This document shows positions 54,196 to 61,304 of a stretch of 64,000 nt of DNA, piece after piece (the stretch's first letter is position 1; each line of letters opens with the position of its first letter). The position numbers and the translations under genes were made by a program. The stretch is from contig NZ_JFHD01000001.1 of assembly GCF_000698575.1 (NCBI RefSeq), positions 186,001-250,000 of the forward strand. Direction: 5' to 3'. Source of the stretch: Caballeronia zhejiangensis (GTDB lineage: Bacteria; Pseudomonadota; Gammaproteobacteria; Burkholderiales; Burkholderiaceae). A model generated the notes under the pieces. That model did no database searches. It had not been told where the DNA came from and saw only the letters and a list, made by a program, of their open reading frames with translations.

Positions 54196-54453
54196 TCAGA
54201 GTGCGACGCCGCCAAGCAGGCTGCCGACCGAAGCGAGCGACTTGGTGATGTTCTTCACGTCGACGTCGGTGTGTTGCGAGGCATCGACTTGCGTGACGGG
54301 CGCGACGTTCGTTTGCGGGCTGGCGAAGGAGAAGCCGCCGTTGACGTTGGCGTTGATGCCGTTGTTCTGGAAGATGCTGGAACCGCCGACGATGGCGCCC
54401 ATTTCAGCACGGCCGAGTTCTTTGCTGACAGCGAGGTTGTCGATCTTCAACAT
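54196..54453 (-). CDS. Peptide F: 85-residue double-glycine-leader peptide, identical to C
   Basis: Identical in protein to peptide C. It starts at 54453, with AGGAG in front and the conserved leader stem-loop 47 bases upstream, and is the first gene of the F-E unit. The nearest upstream gene on this strand is the tandem alpha/beta hydrolase, 313 bp away, separated by a palindromic hairpin. Confidence 0.87.
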   Translation of the reverse strand: MLKIDNLAVSKELGRAEMGAIVGGSSIFQNNGINANVNGGFSFASPQTNVAPVTQVDASQHTDVDVKNITKSLASVGSLLGGVAL

Positions 54454-54482
54454 GATGTAGCTCCTGACTTGGTTGGTTGGAT

Positions 54483-54524
54483 GAGCACCAATCGTTGCGC
54501 TCGCAGCTACATATGCGAGGGCTG
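54483..54524 (-). promoter_or_regulatory. Conserved leader stem-loop upstream of peptide F
   Basis: Same element as before C (identical sequence): CTCGCA at 54500-54505 and TGCGAG at 54514-54519, between GAGCACCAATCGTTG and GCTGTGCCA. Confidence 0.6.
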
Positions 54525-54701
54525 TGCCAGCGGCTACTAGAGGATCTGTTCGGTTAACTCGCCGGCCTGATAGGAAAGGGATTGCGGGGTGGAAGCGCGA
54601 TTCGCGCGCCGAAACCATCCGCAATAGGCGAGGCCGAAGTGTGGGCCGCAGAGAAACAGAGGGCGGGGACTTGTCGGATTCCGACGAACAGCGTGGTCAA
54701 C

Positions 54702-54742
54702 GATACGGGACGCGCGTGCGCGGACGAGCCACGTCCCGTATC
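54702..54742 (-). terminator. Hairpin after the tandem hydrolase gene
   Basis: Arms GATACGGGACG (54702-54712) and CGTCCCGTATC (54732-54742), an 11-bp perfect stem with a 19-nt loop, lie 24 bp beyond the hydrolase stop on the minus strand. No T tract follows, so it may be a weak terminator or a processing structure. Confidence 0.5.
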
Positions 54743-54766
54743 AGAGTCGATGAGATGAAGATCAGC

Positions 54767-56590
54767 TTAGAGCTGCGGAGAAACACCGAGCGGCGCAATG
54801 GGTTCCATGACCGGCGCGCTTTCCGGCTTCAGATCCTTGATGAAGGTGTCGGACATCGCGATCACGGTGGCGAGCGCGCGCGTGTCGTAGAGCGCGTGAT
54901 CGACGTCGCCGCACACGGCGGCCCGGACGCGCGTCGTTCGAGACAGCTTCTTGCCGTGCCTGCCGAAATGCGCGTTCAGTTGATCGAGACCTTCGTCGCC
55001 TGCGCCGTACACGAGCAGCGTGCGCACGCCTTTGCGTTCGAGCGCATGGACGATGCTGTGCGGATCCGTGAGCGAACCGTGATCCGCCTGAACGACCTTC
55101 TTGCGCGTCACGCCGGGCATCTGCGATTGCAGCCGCGCCGCCGCATTCGATGCGAAAGCTTTCAGGATCGGCTTGAGTCCGCGCTTGCCGCTCAGCACGA
55201 GCCACCATTTTTGCGGCTTCAGGATCGCGGGTCCGAGACGCGCCATCGTGTTGCGCCGCTGCGCTCTGAGCTCTTGCAGCGTCAGATGCTCAGGTACATG
55301 GAAGCGCTGCAGATTCACGGCGATGACAGCGCCGATAGCCGGCTCGATCAGCGACGCGCGCAACGCGCTATACGCACCCGAGCAGATGCCGAACACAACG
55401 ACGTTATCGTAGCCCTTGCGTTTGAGCCATGCAGCTGCGGTCGCGACATCCTCGATCGTGGTTTGCGCATGAATCGACGCAACCGTGTCGTGCGTGCCAT
55501 CCGGCGAACGTGCGGGACTGTCGCCGATGCCACGCGCATCGAAGCGCAACGATGCGATGCCGCGTTGTGCCATCTCCCTCGCCATGCGGACGGACAGCCG
55601 GCTGTCGCCTTGATGCACGCTGCCCGCCGTATTCGTGATGACGATCACAGGGCCGCCCGGCAGTCCGTCGCGCGGCTCGCACAAGATGCCGAAGAGTCCT
55701 GCAGCGCCGAAGATCACCGGGCGCTCGATCGCTTCCGGCGTTTCGATGATCGCATCGTCGCTCATGCTCGGGCGCGCTGCCTTTCTCGCGCGGGCCGGCT
55801 TGAGATCGCGGGCCATGCCTTCGGCCACGCCCTCCTCGATCCATTGCGCGGCGCGCTTGAGCGTCTTCTCGGGCAAGACCGACGATGCAGTCTCCTGCAT
55901 GAATTCGAAGTAGTCGTCGAAGGCTTCCGTCTGCACGTCGACGCCTCGATCGAGCAATACGTTGCATAGCGACCGGCTCGCGCCCGGCCGCAAGTCGGCC
56001 ACGAACACGCGCTTGGGCAGAGCGGACTGATGACTCATCGCCTTGCCGAGATCGAGCCCGCTCAGGCGGCTGCGAAACGCTTCGCTATAAACCTGACCGA
56101 GCACGTGATATGGCGAATCGACCTGCACCGCTCTCACGACGACGGGAAGATTTTCGACCCACGTCTGTCGCAGCGCGGTGAGTTCGCGCAGATAGTGGCG
56201 TCCGTTGACCACGGGCGCGAGGAGCGCGAGCGAATCCACCAGCGGATGATGCGATGCCAGCGCAGCCAGTGTGCCGCCCAGACGCAAGCCGCACAGCGTG
56301 ACTTTCGTTACGCCCGTTTCCTGTCGCAAACGTTCGATAGCCGCGCCGATATCCACGATGAAGTGATCGACCCGATCGCTCTCATGATCGATGCCGACTG
56401 AATCGCCGGTCGCCAGATAGTCGAAGCGCAAGACCGGAATACCGCGTCGGGAAAGCTCTTCGGCCAGATAGCGCATGGCCTTGTGGCCCCACGCTTCCTC
56501 ATGCCCGAATGGGTTGCATAGCACGACGCCGTGGCTTCCATGGCCGACGTGAAGCCACCCGAAGCGGCCTCCGAAGACGATCGGCGTCAT
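54767..56590 (-). CDS. Tandem alpha/beta-hydrolase protein, first domain without a nucleophile, second with Cys
   Basis: A 607-residue protein of two fused alpha/beta-hydrolase domains. Domain 1 (residues 1-240) has VVLCNPFGHEEAWGHKAMRY, but its nucleophile elbow reads CGLRLGG, with Arg where Ser should stand. Domain 2 (about 290-580) has VIVITNTAGSVHQGDSRLSV and the elbow FGICSGAYSA, where Cys occupies the nucleophile site, and an Asp/His pair late (LLVYGAGDEGLD; GDVDHALYD). The Gly-x-Cys elbow and layout recall exosortase-system-associated hydrolases. It lies upstream of the peptide cluster on the same strand, but a link is only inferred. Confidence 0.8.
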   Translation of the reverse strand: MTPIVFGGRFGWLHVGHGSHGVVLCNPFGHEEAWGHKAMRYLAEELSRRGIPVLRFDYLATGDSVGIDHESDRVDHFIVDIGAAIERLRQETGVTKVTLCGLRLGGTLAALASHHPLVDSLALLAPVVNGRHYLRELTALRQTWVENLPVVVRAVQVDSPYHVLGQVYSEAFRSRLSGLDLGKAMSHQSALPKRVFVADLRPGASRSLCNVLLDRGVDVQTEAFDDYFEFMQETASSVLPEKTLKRAAQWIEEGVAEGMARDLKPARARKAARPSMSDDAIIETPEAIERPVIFGAAGLFGILCEPRDGLPGGPVIVITNTAGSVHQGDSRLSVRMAREMAQRGIASLRFDARGIGDSPARSPDGTHDTVASIHAQTTIEDVATAAAWLKRKGYDNVVVFGICSGAYSALRASLIEPAIGAVIAVNLQRFHVPEHLTLQELRAQRRNTMARLGPAILKPQKWWLVLSGKRGLKPILKAFASNAAARLQSQMPGVTRKKVVQADHGSLTDPHSIVHALERKGVRTLLVYGAGDEGLDQLNAHFGRHGKKLSRTTRVRAAVCGDVDHALYDTRALATVIAMSDTFIKDLKPESAPVMEPIAPLGVSPQL

Positions 56591-57059
56591 GCGTCGGCCC
56601 CACTTCCAAAATTACCGACGCATAGGCGCTCGCTTCGGTAAGAAGCGATATTGGCAACGCACTGAATCCCTGGGCCGCTCGATGTTTTATTTAGGTCGCG
56701 CATTTGTTGAGGTTCTCATTGCACGTTTTGCAAGATTTAACCTCCTTTCGTTTCTGGCCTTCGGTGCGCTGGACAACAAAGTGATGTTTTGCCGCATGCA
56801 TGGGGTATACCGCCATGCATGCACGAGACCGGACATCTAGACGTCGATGCAATGTTCGCTATCGCACATTCGCGTCTCTTGGCACGGAAAGAAGTTAAGT
56901 AGATCTACATGAATGGAAGGCCGGAATGAAGCGGTTCGCGAGGATCGACATAACGCTTGGCAATGGTAGAAGGGCATCTATTGACTATTCGGAGGCATCG
57001 TCTAGATTTTCGTCGTGGCCGCGCTCAATCCATCGATTCGATTCGCCAAGGAGACGATC
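56591..57059. other. Divergent promoter region between the hydrolase and the M4 protease
   Basis: About 470 bp without a supported gene. The only clear structure is the dyad at 56794-56822. The region is comparatively AT-rich around 56690-56790. Confidence 0.45.
56794..56822. promoter_or_regulatory. Perfect dyad, possible operator
   Basis: Half-sites GCATGCATGG (56794-56803) and CCATGCATGC (56813-56822) flank a 9-nt centre that contains GGTATACC, itself a palindrome. It lies between the divergent hydrolase and protease genes. The factor is unknown. Confidence 0.5.
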
Positions 57060-58133
57060 ATGTGCACTCGCCTGAAACCCGGACGCCCTCACTCCATCTA
57101 TTGCATTCTGCCGCCGCACATGCTGGAGCACATCGCGAAGCATGGCGACGCGAAGCAGCGCGAGATCGCCATCGACACGCTGTCGAAGGATCACACGATG
57201 CGGTCCTTCCGTGCCGTGGAGGCCACGCTCGCAGTCCGGCGCGCAGCGCCGATGCCCACTGCCGCCGCGCCTTCCGCGCATCGCACGATCTACACGGCCG
57301 ACGAAACTGAAACGTTGCCCGGCACGGTCATTCGTACCGAAGGCGCGAAGCCCGTAAAAGACGATGCCGCCAACGAAGCCTATGACGGTCTCGGTGCGAC
57401 CTTCGAATTCTATCTGGAGGTGTTTCATCGCAATTCGATCGACGATGCGGGCATGCCGCTCATCGGCACCGTCCATTTCGGCAAGGACTATGACAACGCG
57501 TTCTGGAACTCGCAGCAGATGGTTTTCGGCGATGGCGACGGCGAGCTCTTCAACCGCTTCACCATTGCACTGGATGTCATCGGTCACGAATTGACGCATG
57601 GCGTGACCGAACATACCGCCGGCCTGAATTACATGACGCAGGCGGGCGCGCTGAACGAGTCGATATCGGATGTGTTCGGCTCGCTCATCAAGCAATACGC
57701 GCACAAGCAGACGGCGGACAAGGCGGACTGGCTTATCGGCGAGGGATTGCTCGCGAAGGGCGTCAATGGCGTCGCGCTTCGCTCGATGAAGAATCCCGGC
57801 ACGGCCTACGACGATCCGAGGCTCGGAAAGGATCCGCAGCCCGCCGACATGAGCGAGTACGTTCGCACGACGCAGGACAACGGCGGCGTGCATATCAACT
57901 CAGGCATTCCAAACAAGGCGTTCTGCATGACCGCTCTTGAAATCGGCGGATATGCTTGGGAGAAGGCGGGGCGAATCTGGTATGAGACGCTGACCGACTC
58001 GCACCTCAAGCCGACCGCGACCTTCAAGACATTCGCGAAGCTGACGCTAACTACGGCGAGCAGGCTATATGGCGCGAGCAGCGCGGAGGCATCGGCGGTC
58101 AAGAAGGGATGGCACGAAGTCGGTGTATTGTGA
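57060..58133 (+). CDS. M4-family metallopeptidase, protealysin-like
   Basis: A 357-residue thermolysin-family zinc protease. It has no Sec signal but a short N-terminal propeptide of about 50 residues (YCILPPHMLEHIAKHG) of the protealysin type. The zinc motif is IGHELTHGVTEH, the third ligand is Glu in LNESISDVFG, and the catalytic His region is DNGGVHINSGIPNKAF. GGAGACG precedes the ATG at 57060. Protealysin-like enzymes may stay inside the cell or leave by an unknown route. The next gene encodes an emfourin-like inhibitor, as in other members. Confidence 0.92.
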   Translation: MCTRLKPGRPHSIYCILPPHMLEHIAKHGDAKQREIAIDTLSKDHTMRSFRAVEATLAVRRAAPMPTAAAPSAHRTIYTADETETLPGTVIRTEGAKPVKDDAANEAYDGLGATFEFYLEVFHRNSIDDAGMPLIGTVHFGKDYDNAFWNSQQMVFGDGDGELFNRFTIALDVIGHELTHGVTEHTAGLNYMTQAGALNESISDVFGSLIKQYAHKQTADKADWLIGEGLLAKGVNGVALRSMKNPGTAYDDPRLGKDPQPADMSEYVRTTQDNGGVHINSGIPNKAFCMTALEIGGYAWEKAGRIWYETLTDSHLKPTATFKTFAKLTLTTASRLYGASSAEASAVKKGWHEVGVL

Positions 58134-58533
58134 TCGTGCGCGCGCTCGCATCTTCGCCGCGCTCCTGTTGTCGGGCGCGGCGCTGGTGTGCACGGGCTGC
58201 GCTTCACATCAATCGTCGTGGGAGCCTTCAATGCACGCGGAGCTGACGACCGATGGCGGGTTAGCTGCCTTTCCCGGACTTGCACGGCCGATCGTTCTCG
58301 ACGAGAAGGATCTTTCGCCCGACGATGGCGTTGCATTCGCGCATCTCGTCGTGGCGGCGCGCGCCGAGGCGAGCGCATCGAGGCCACGCGCAACGAAACC
58401 TGTTCCGGACGGCCGCACCTATCGGATCCATGTCGATGGCGACGATACGCTTCATCTTCAGGCCGCCGATCCTTCCATACCCCCTGCCTTTGCCGCCTTG
58501 ATGGAGTTCATCAAGCGGCATGGACATCGCTAA
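58123..58533 (+). CDS. Emfourin-like protease inhibitor, predicted lipoprotein
   Basis: About 136 residues from GTG 58123, overlapping the protease stop by 11 bp. The N-terminus is a lipoprotein signal (RIFAALLLSGAALVCTGC). The rest resembles emfourin, the protealysin inhibitor: DGGLAAFPGLARPIVL, then RTYRIHVDGDD, then PPAFAALMEFIKRHG. Emfourins are usually described without a lipid anchor, so this predicted periplasmic or membrane location is odd. An in-frame ATG at 58069 would add 18 basic residues and spoil the signal peptide. Confidence 0.7.
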   Translation: MYCDRARARIFAALLLSGAALVCTGCASHQSSWEPSMHAELTTDGGLAAFPGLARPIVLDEKDLSPDDGVAFAHLVVAARAEASASRPRATKPVPDGRTYRIHVDGDDTLHLQAADPSIPPAFAALMEFIKRHGHR

Positions 58534-59087
58534 CTTCCGGCTGTGCATGCGTCGACACTTCGGCTGAATTGGATAATTCCCAGCTAACTCTGCATTCTTA
58601 AGATGTGCTTGCAGTTTGCTGATTCCATACATTCAAACGGAGTGTCTATGAAGCCCGCCAAAGTTCTGCTTCGATCATCATCGAGATGCCCTCCGTCGAT
58701 CGATCGGCGGCGATCAGAAGCATCTACACGTCAATCAAAGGCAGAACGGCAATCGCTCGATAACTTCGGCGACTGCCGTTCTCGCGTTCGATCACCTCAC
58801 CCGCGCGAGCTATCAAACCAGCCTTAGACCGAGGCTAGGATTCAAGAATTATGTATGTGCGTTGGCTCATACAAAACACCGGTTTCTCGTTTGCGCAATT
58901 CCGGCGTGCTGTATAAGATTGCCAAACATTACAGACTGTAATGTTGATGATGAACGTTTTCCTTGCCTCTTTGTCTGTAAATGCGCAAGGCGCCGAAACC
59001 TTGACGGAGCCAGATTGCTGAATGAGCGAGCGCAGACTCTCTCCCGCTCTTTCGATGACCGATCAAGCCGCACCATAAGGAGACTTC
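58534..59087. other. Intergenic region with one perfect dyad
   Basis: About 550 bp without a supported gene. Apart from the dyad at 58925-58945 I see nothing specific in it. Confidence 0.45.
58925..58945. promoter_or_regulatory. Perfect dyad upstream of the cupin gene, possible response-regulator box
   Basis: Half-sites AACATTACA (58925-58933) and TGTAATGTT (58937-58945) are separated by GAC. It lies 143 bp before the cupin start. The ATTACA/TGTAAT core resembles boxes bound by heavy-metal-type OmpR-family response regulators, as far as I recall. Confidence 0.45.
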
Positions 59088-59528
59088 ATGCCAACTCCCG
59101 TTTTCGAGTCCGTACGTCTAGACGATGTGTTGCTCGAACCAGATCCGATCGACCCCGCATGGATACTCGAAGGCAATCCTGTCGCCCGCAGTGGCAGATG
59201 GTCGCAAAGTCTCGACACGACGACCTCCTCGTGGGTCTGGGATTGCACCGCTGGCCGCTTCAACTGGTACTTCGAGCAAGACGAGACCATCTATGTGATC
59301 GAAGGCGAAGTCATCATTACCGCCGAAGGTCAGGAACCGCGCACGCTGCGCGCGGGACACGCCGCATTGTTTTACGCGGGCACGCGATCTCAGTGGTACG
59401 TTCCTAAGTATGTGCGCAAGCATGCCATCCTTCGTCCGCACATCACGAAGCCTGTGTTGTTCGCGCTCAAGGTGAGCCGCAGATTGCAGGGCAAGCCGAG
59501 CGGCTATCTGCCTCGCACGTCGCTCTGA
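59088..59528 (+). CDS. Cupin-domain protein (Cupin_3/DUF861-like)
   Basis: A 146-residue single cupin: RWSQSLDTTTSSWVWDCTAG, then FEQDETIYVIEGEVIITAEG and a second motif at GHAALFYAGTRSQWYVPKYV. AAGGAG precedes the ATG. Members of this group are often (S)-ureidoglycine aminohydrolase-like or unassigned. No operon partner is visible. Confidence 0.85.
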   Translation: MPTPVFESVRLDDVLLEPDPIDPAWILEGNPVARSGRWSQSLDTTTSSWVWDCTAGRFNWYFEQDETIYVIEGEVIITAEGQEPRTLRAGHAALFYAGTRSQWYVPKYVRKHAILRPHITKPVLFALKVSRRLQGKPSGYLPRTSL

Positions 59529-60300
59529 CAATCTCCTTCGAAGAACATCACGGAACTATCGAAGTGATGAGTCACGCGATGGATAACCTCGTCCATTGGT
59601 CAAGGCATTGCGAACGGATCAGGCAGGAGAGCGCACGGTTCCCGAGTTCCTGCGAGGCGCGTGGCACGCCGGAGTAGTCCGTAATACGCCAGCGCTTTAG
59701 TTCATTGCCGATGCCATCTGCCGCCGATTCGCAGAAAAGAATCAAACGCGCCAATGCCGGCATGCATGACCGCGCGTGATGCGAATTGGCTCTTTGCTCA
59801 TGGAGAACTTTTCGCGAAACGTCGCATTCGCCTTTGGCGAATCAATCGACGCACGCTCGTCATAACATATGATTTGAACGCAACGCGAGATAGCTTTTGA
59901 TTCTGCTGCATACGTAAAGATACTTCCAGCGAGAGGCGGGCGCGAATTCGCGCCCGTTTTTGTATTGCTCGGCACTGCGCGAATACGCTTCTTCACCTAA
60001 CTTCGCGAAACGCTACGAAAGCAAACGATTGCGAGTGCGATCACGCCGGCGTTTGCAAATGTACCGTCCACGACTATGCCGTCTGTCCATACGAACGTGC
60101 GTATCCGTTCAACGCCGCGAGCGATTAAGAAGTTTTTTCATATGGATGTCTATTTTTATCGTTGCCTCGACGCAATTTTTTCTTACCTGTAACCTGCGTC
60201 TGTGAGAACGCCTGGTGACTCCCAAAAGTTAAACGACGCCCACAGTCGACACGCTCGTTCGGAAGGAATAACACTAACGCAACGAATTGGAGGCTCCGCG
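59529..60300. other. Intergenic region with an isolated terminator
   Basis: About 770 bp without a confident gene. A short plus-strand frame from ATG 59766 (MTARDANWLFAHGELFAKRR and onward, 44 codons) ends just before the terminator at 59938, but it lacks a ribosome binding site and any known match. The last 200 bp before the AraC gene are AT-rich. Confidence 0.4.
59938..59960 (+). terminator. Rho-independent terminator
   Basis: GGGCGCG (59938-59944) and CGCGCCC (59949-59955) enclose AATT and are followed by GTTTTT. It faces plus-strand transcription; the cupin gene ends 410 bp earlier, so it may end an unannotated RNA. Confidence 0.7.
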
Positions 60301-61293
60301 ATGTCAACCTCAACTGACGTCCTCGAAGCTACGTCCGTCGCTGGCGACTGCGCGTATGCGATGCATGATTCGACGGTAATCAAGCACATCGGCATTGTTT
60401 TATACGATGGTTTCTCTTTGCTGGCCGCAGGCACCCTCGCCGAAGCGCTGCATGTGGCGAACGAGTTGCAATCCGAAGCAGCGAATCATTCTTTGAAATA
60501 TCGCGTGAATCTGGTATCGGCTCGAGGGGGTACGGTCTCGTGTTCTGCTTCCATGTCCGTGTGGACGGACCAACTCGCCGGAGGAAAATTCGATAGTCTC
60601 GATAACCTTTTCGTCGCAGGAGGCAGCGGCGTGGCACGCGCGTCCTCGGACGACAATCTTATGGAACTCCTGAGACGCGCGAGCGGGAAGAGCGTCACCA
60701 TTACCGCGATGGGAAACGCGCACATGCTCTTGTCGGCCGCGGGCGTTACGCCGCGGGACTGGCCTTCGATGAAGCAGGATATTCCGCCCAGTTCGGCGAC
60801 CAAAACCCTATCAGAGCATGAACGCGATCAGGCATTGATGACATCGCTTGCATTCGTCAAGAAGGACTTGGGCGCCGATCTGGCTATGCGTGTCGCGGAC
60901 CGTCTCGAATCGGGCGGAGGCTTGTCGCTCGAGGCGGCGTTCGAAGAGATGTATGACACGACGCTGGCCGAGAAGGCGCGCGCGGCGGCGCGTTGGCTCG
61001 TGCTGAACTGCGCAAAGGCGATATCCGTCGTCGATGCAGCGCGCATGTCTTCGATGAGCGAGCGCAACTTCCTGCGTCTGTTCAAGCGCGAGATCGGCGT
61101 CACGCCTTCGAAATATCTGCTTCGCGCGCGGCTCGATCTCACTTGCAAGCTGCTCGAAAATAGCGATCTTCCGGTCGACAAGATCGCCCGTCGAACGGGC
61201 CTCAGCAACGGAGAGAGACTGTCGAAGCTATTCCGCAAGGAATTCTCGATGTCCCCAACCGAATTTCGCGCACGAAGCCGGAATAAGCGCTGA
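60301..61293 (+). CDS. GlxA-type AraC-family regulator (DJ-1/PfpI plus AraC DNA-binding domain)
   Basis: A 330-residue regulator. Residues 25-190 form a DJ-1/PfpI-like domain (HIGIVLYDGFSLLAAGTLAE), and residues 225-325 hold the two AraC helix-turn-helix motifs (MSSMSERNFLRLFKREIGVT; DKIARRTGLSNGERLSKLFR). GGAGG precedes the ATG at 60301. It converges with the WcaI-like glycosyltransferase 11 bp away and is a good candidate regulator of the right-hand polysaccharide locus, though this is inference. Confidence 0.9.
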   Translation: MSTSTDVLEATSVAGDCAYAMHDSTVIKHIGIVLYDGFSLLAAGTLAEALHVANELQSEAANHSLKYRVNLVSARGGTVSCSASMSVWTDQLAGGKFDSLDNLFVAGGSGVARASSDDNLMELLRRASGKSVTITAMGNAHMLLSAAGVTPRDWPSMKQDIPPSSATKTLSEHERDQALMTSLAFVKKDLGADLAMRVADRLESGGGLSLEAAFEEMYDTTLAEKARAAARWLVLNCAKAISVVDAARMSSMSERNFLRLFKREIGVTPSKYLLRARLDLTCKLLENSDLPVDKIARRTGLSNGERLSKLFRKEFSMSPTEFRARSRNKR

Positions 61294-61304
61294 GAGCGAA
61301 GCGC

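Larger units (their letters stand above)
53981..54557. repeat. 577-bp direct duplication, copy 2
   Basis: Second copy of the block at 52269-52845; it covers most of peptide E, all of F and the F leader. Confidence 0.85.

Noticed and set aside
51887..54453. The six small peptides as TpsA-type substrates of the neighbouring TpsB
   Set aside because: They lack a Sec signal and the N-terminal TPS domain (about 250 residues) that TpsB recognises, so direct classical two-partner secretion is unlikely; kept only as a hypothesis of indirect linkage.
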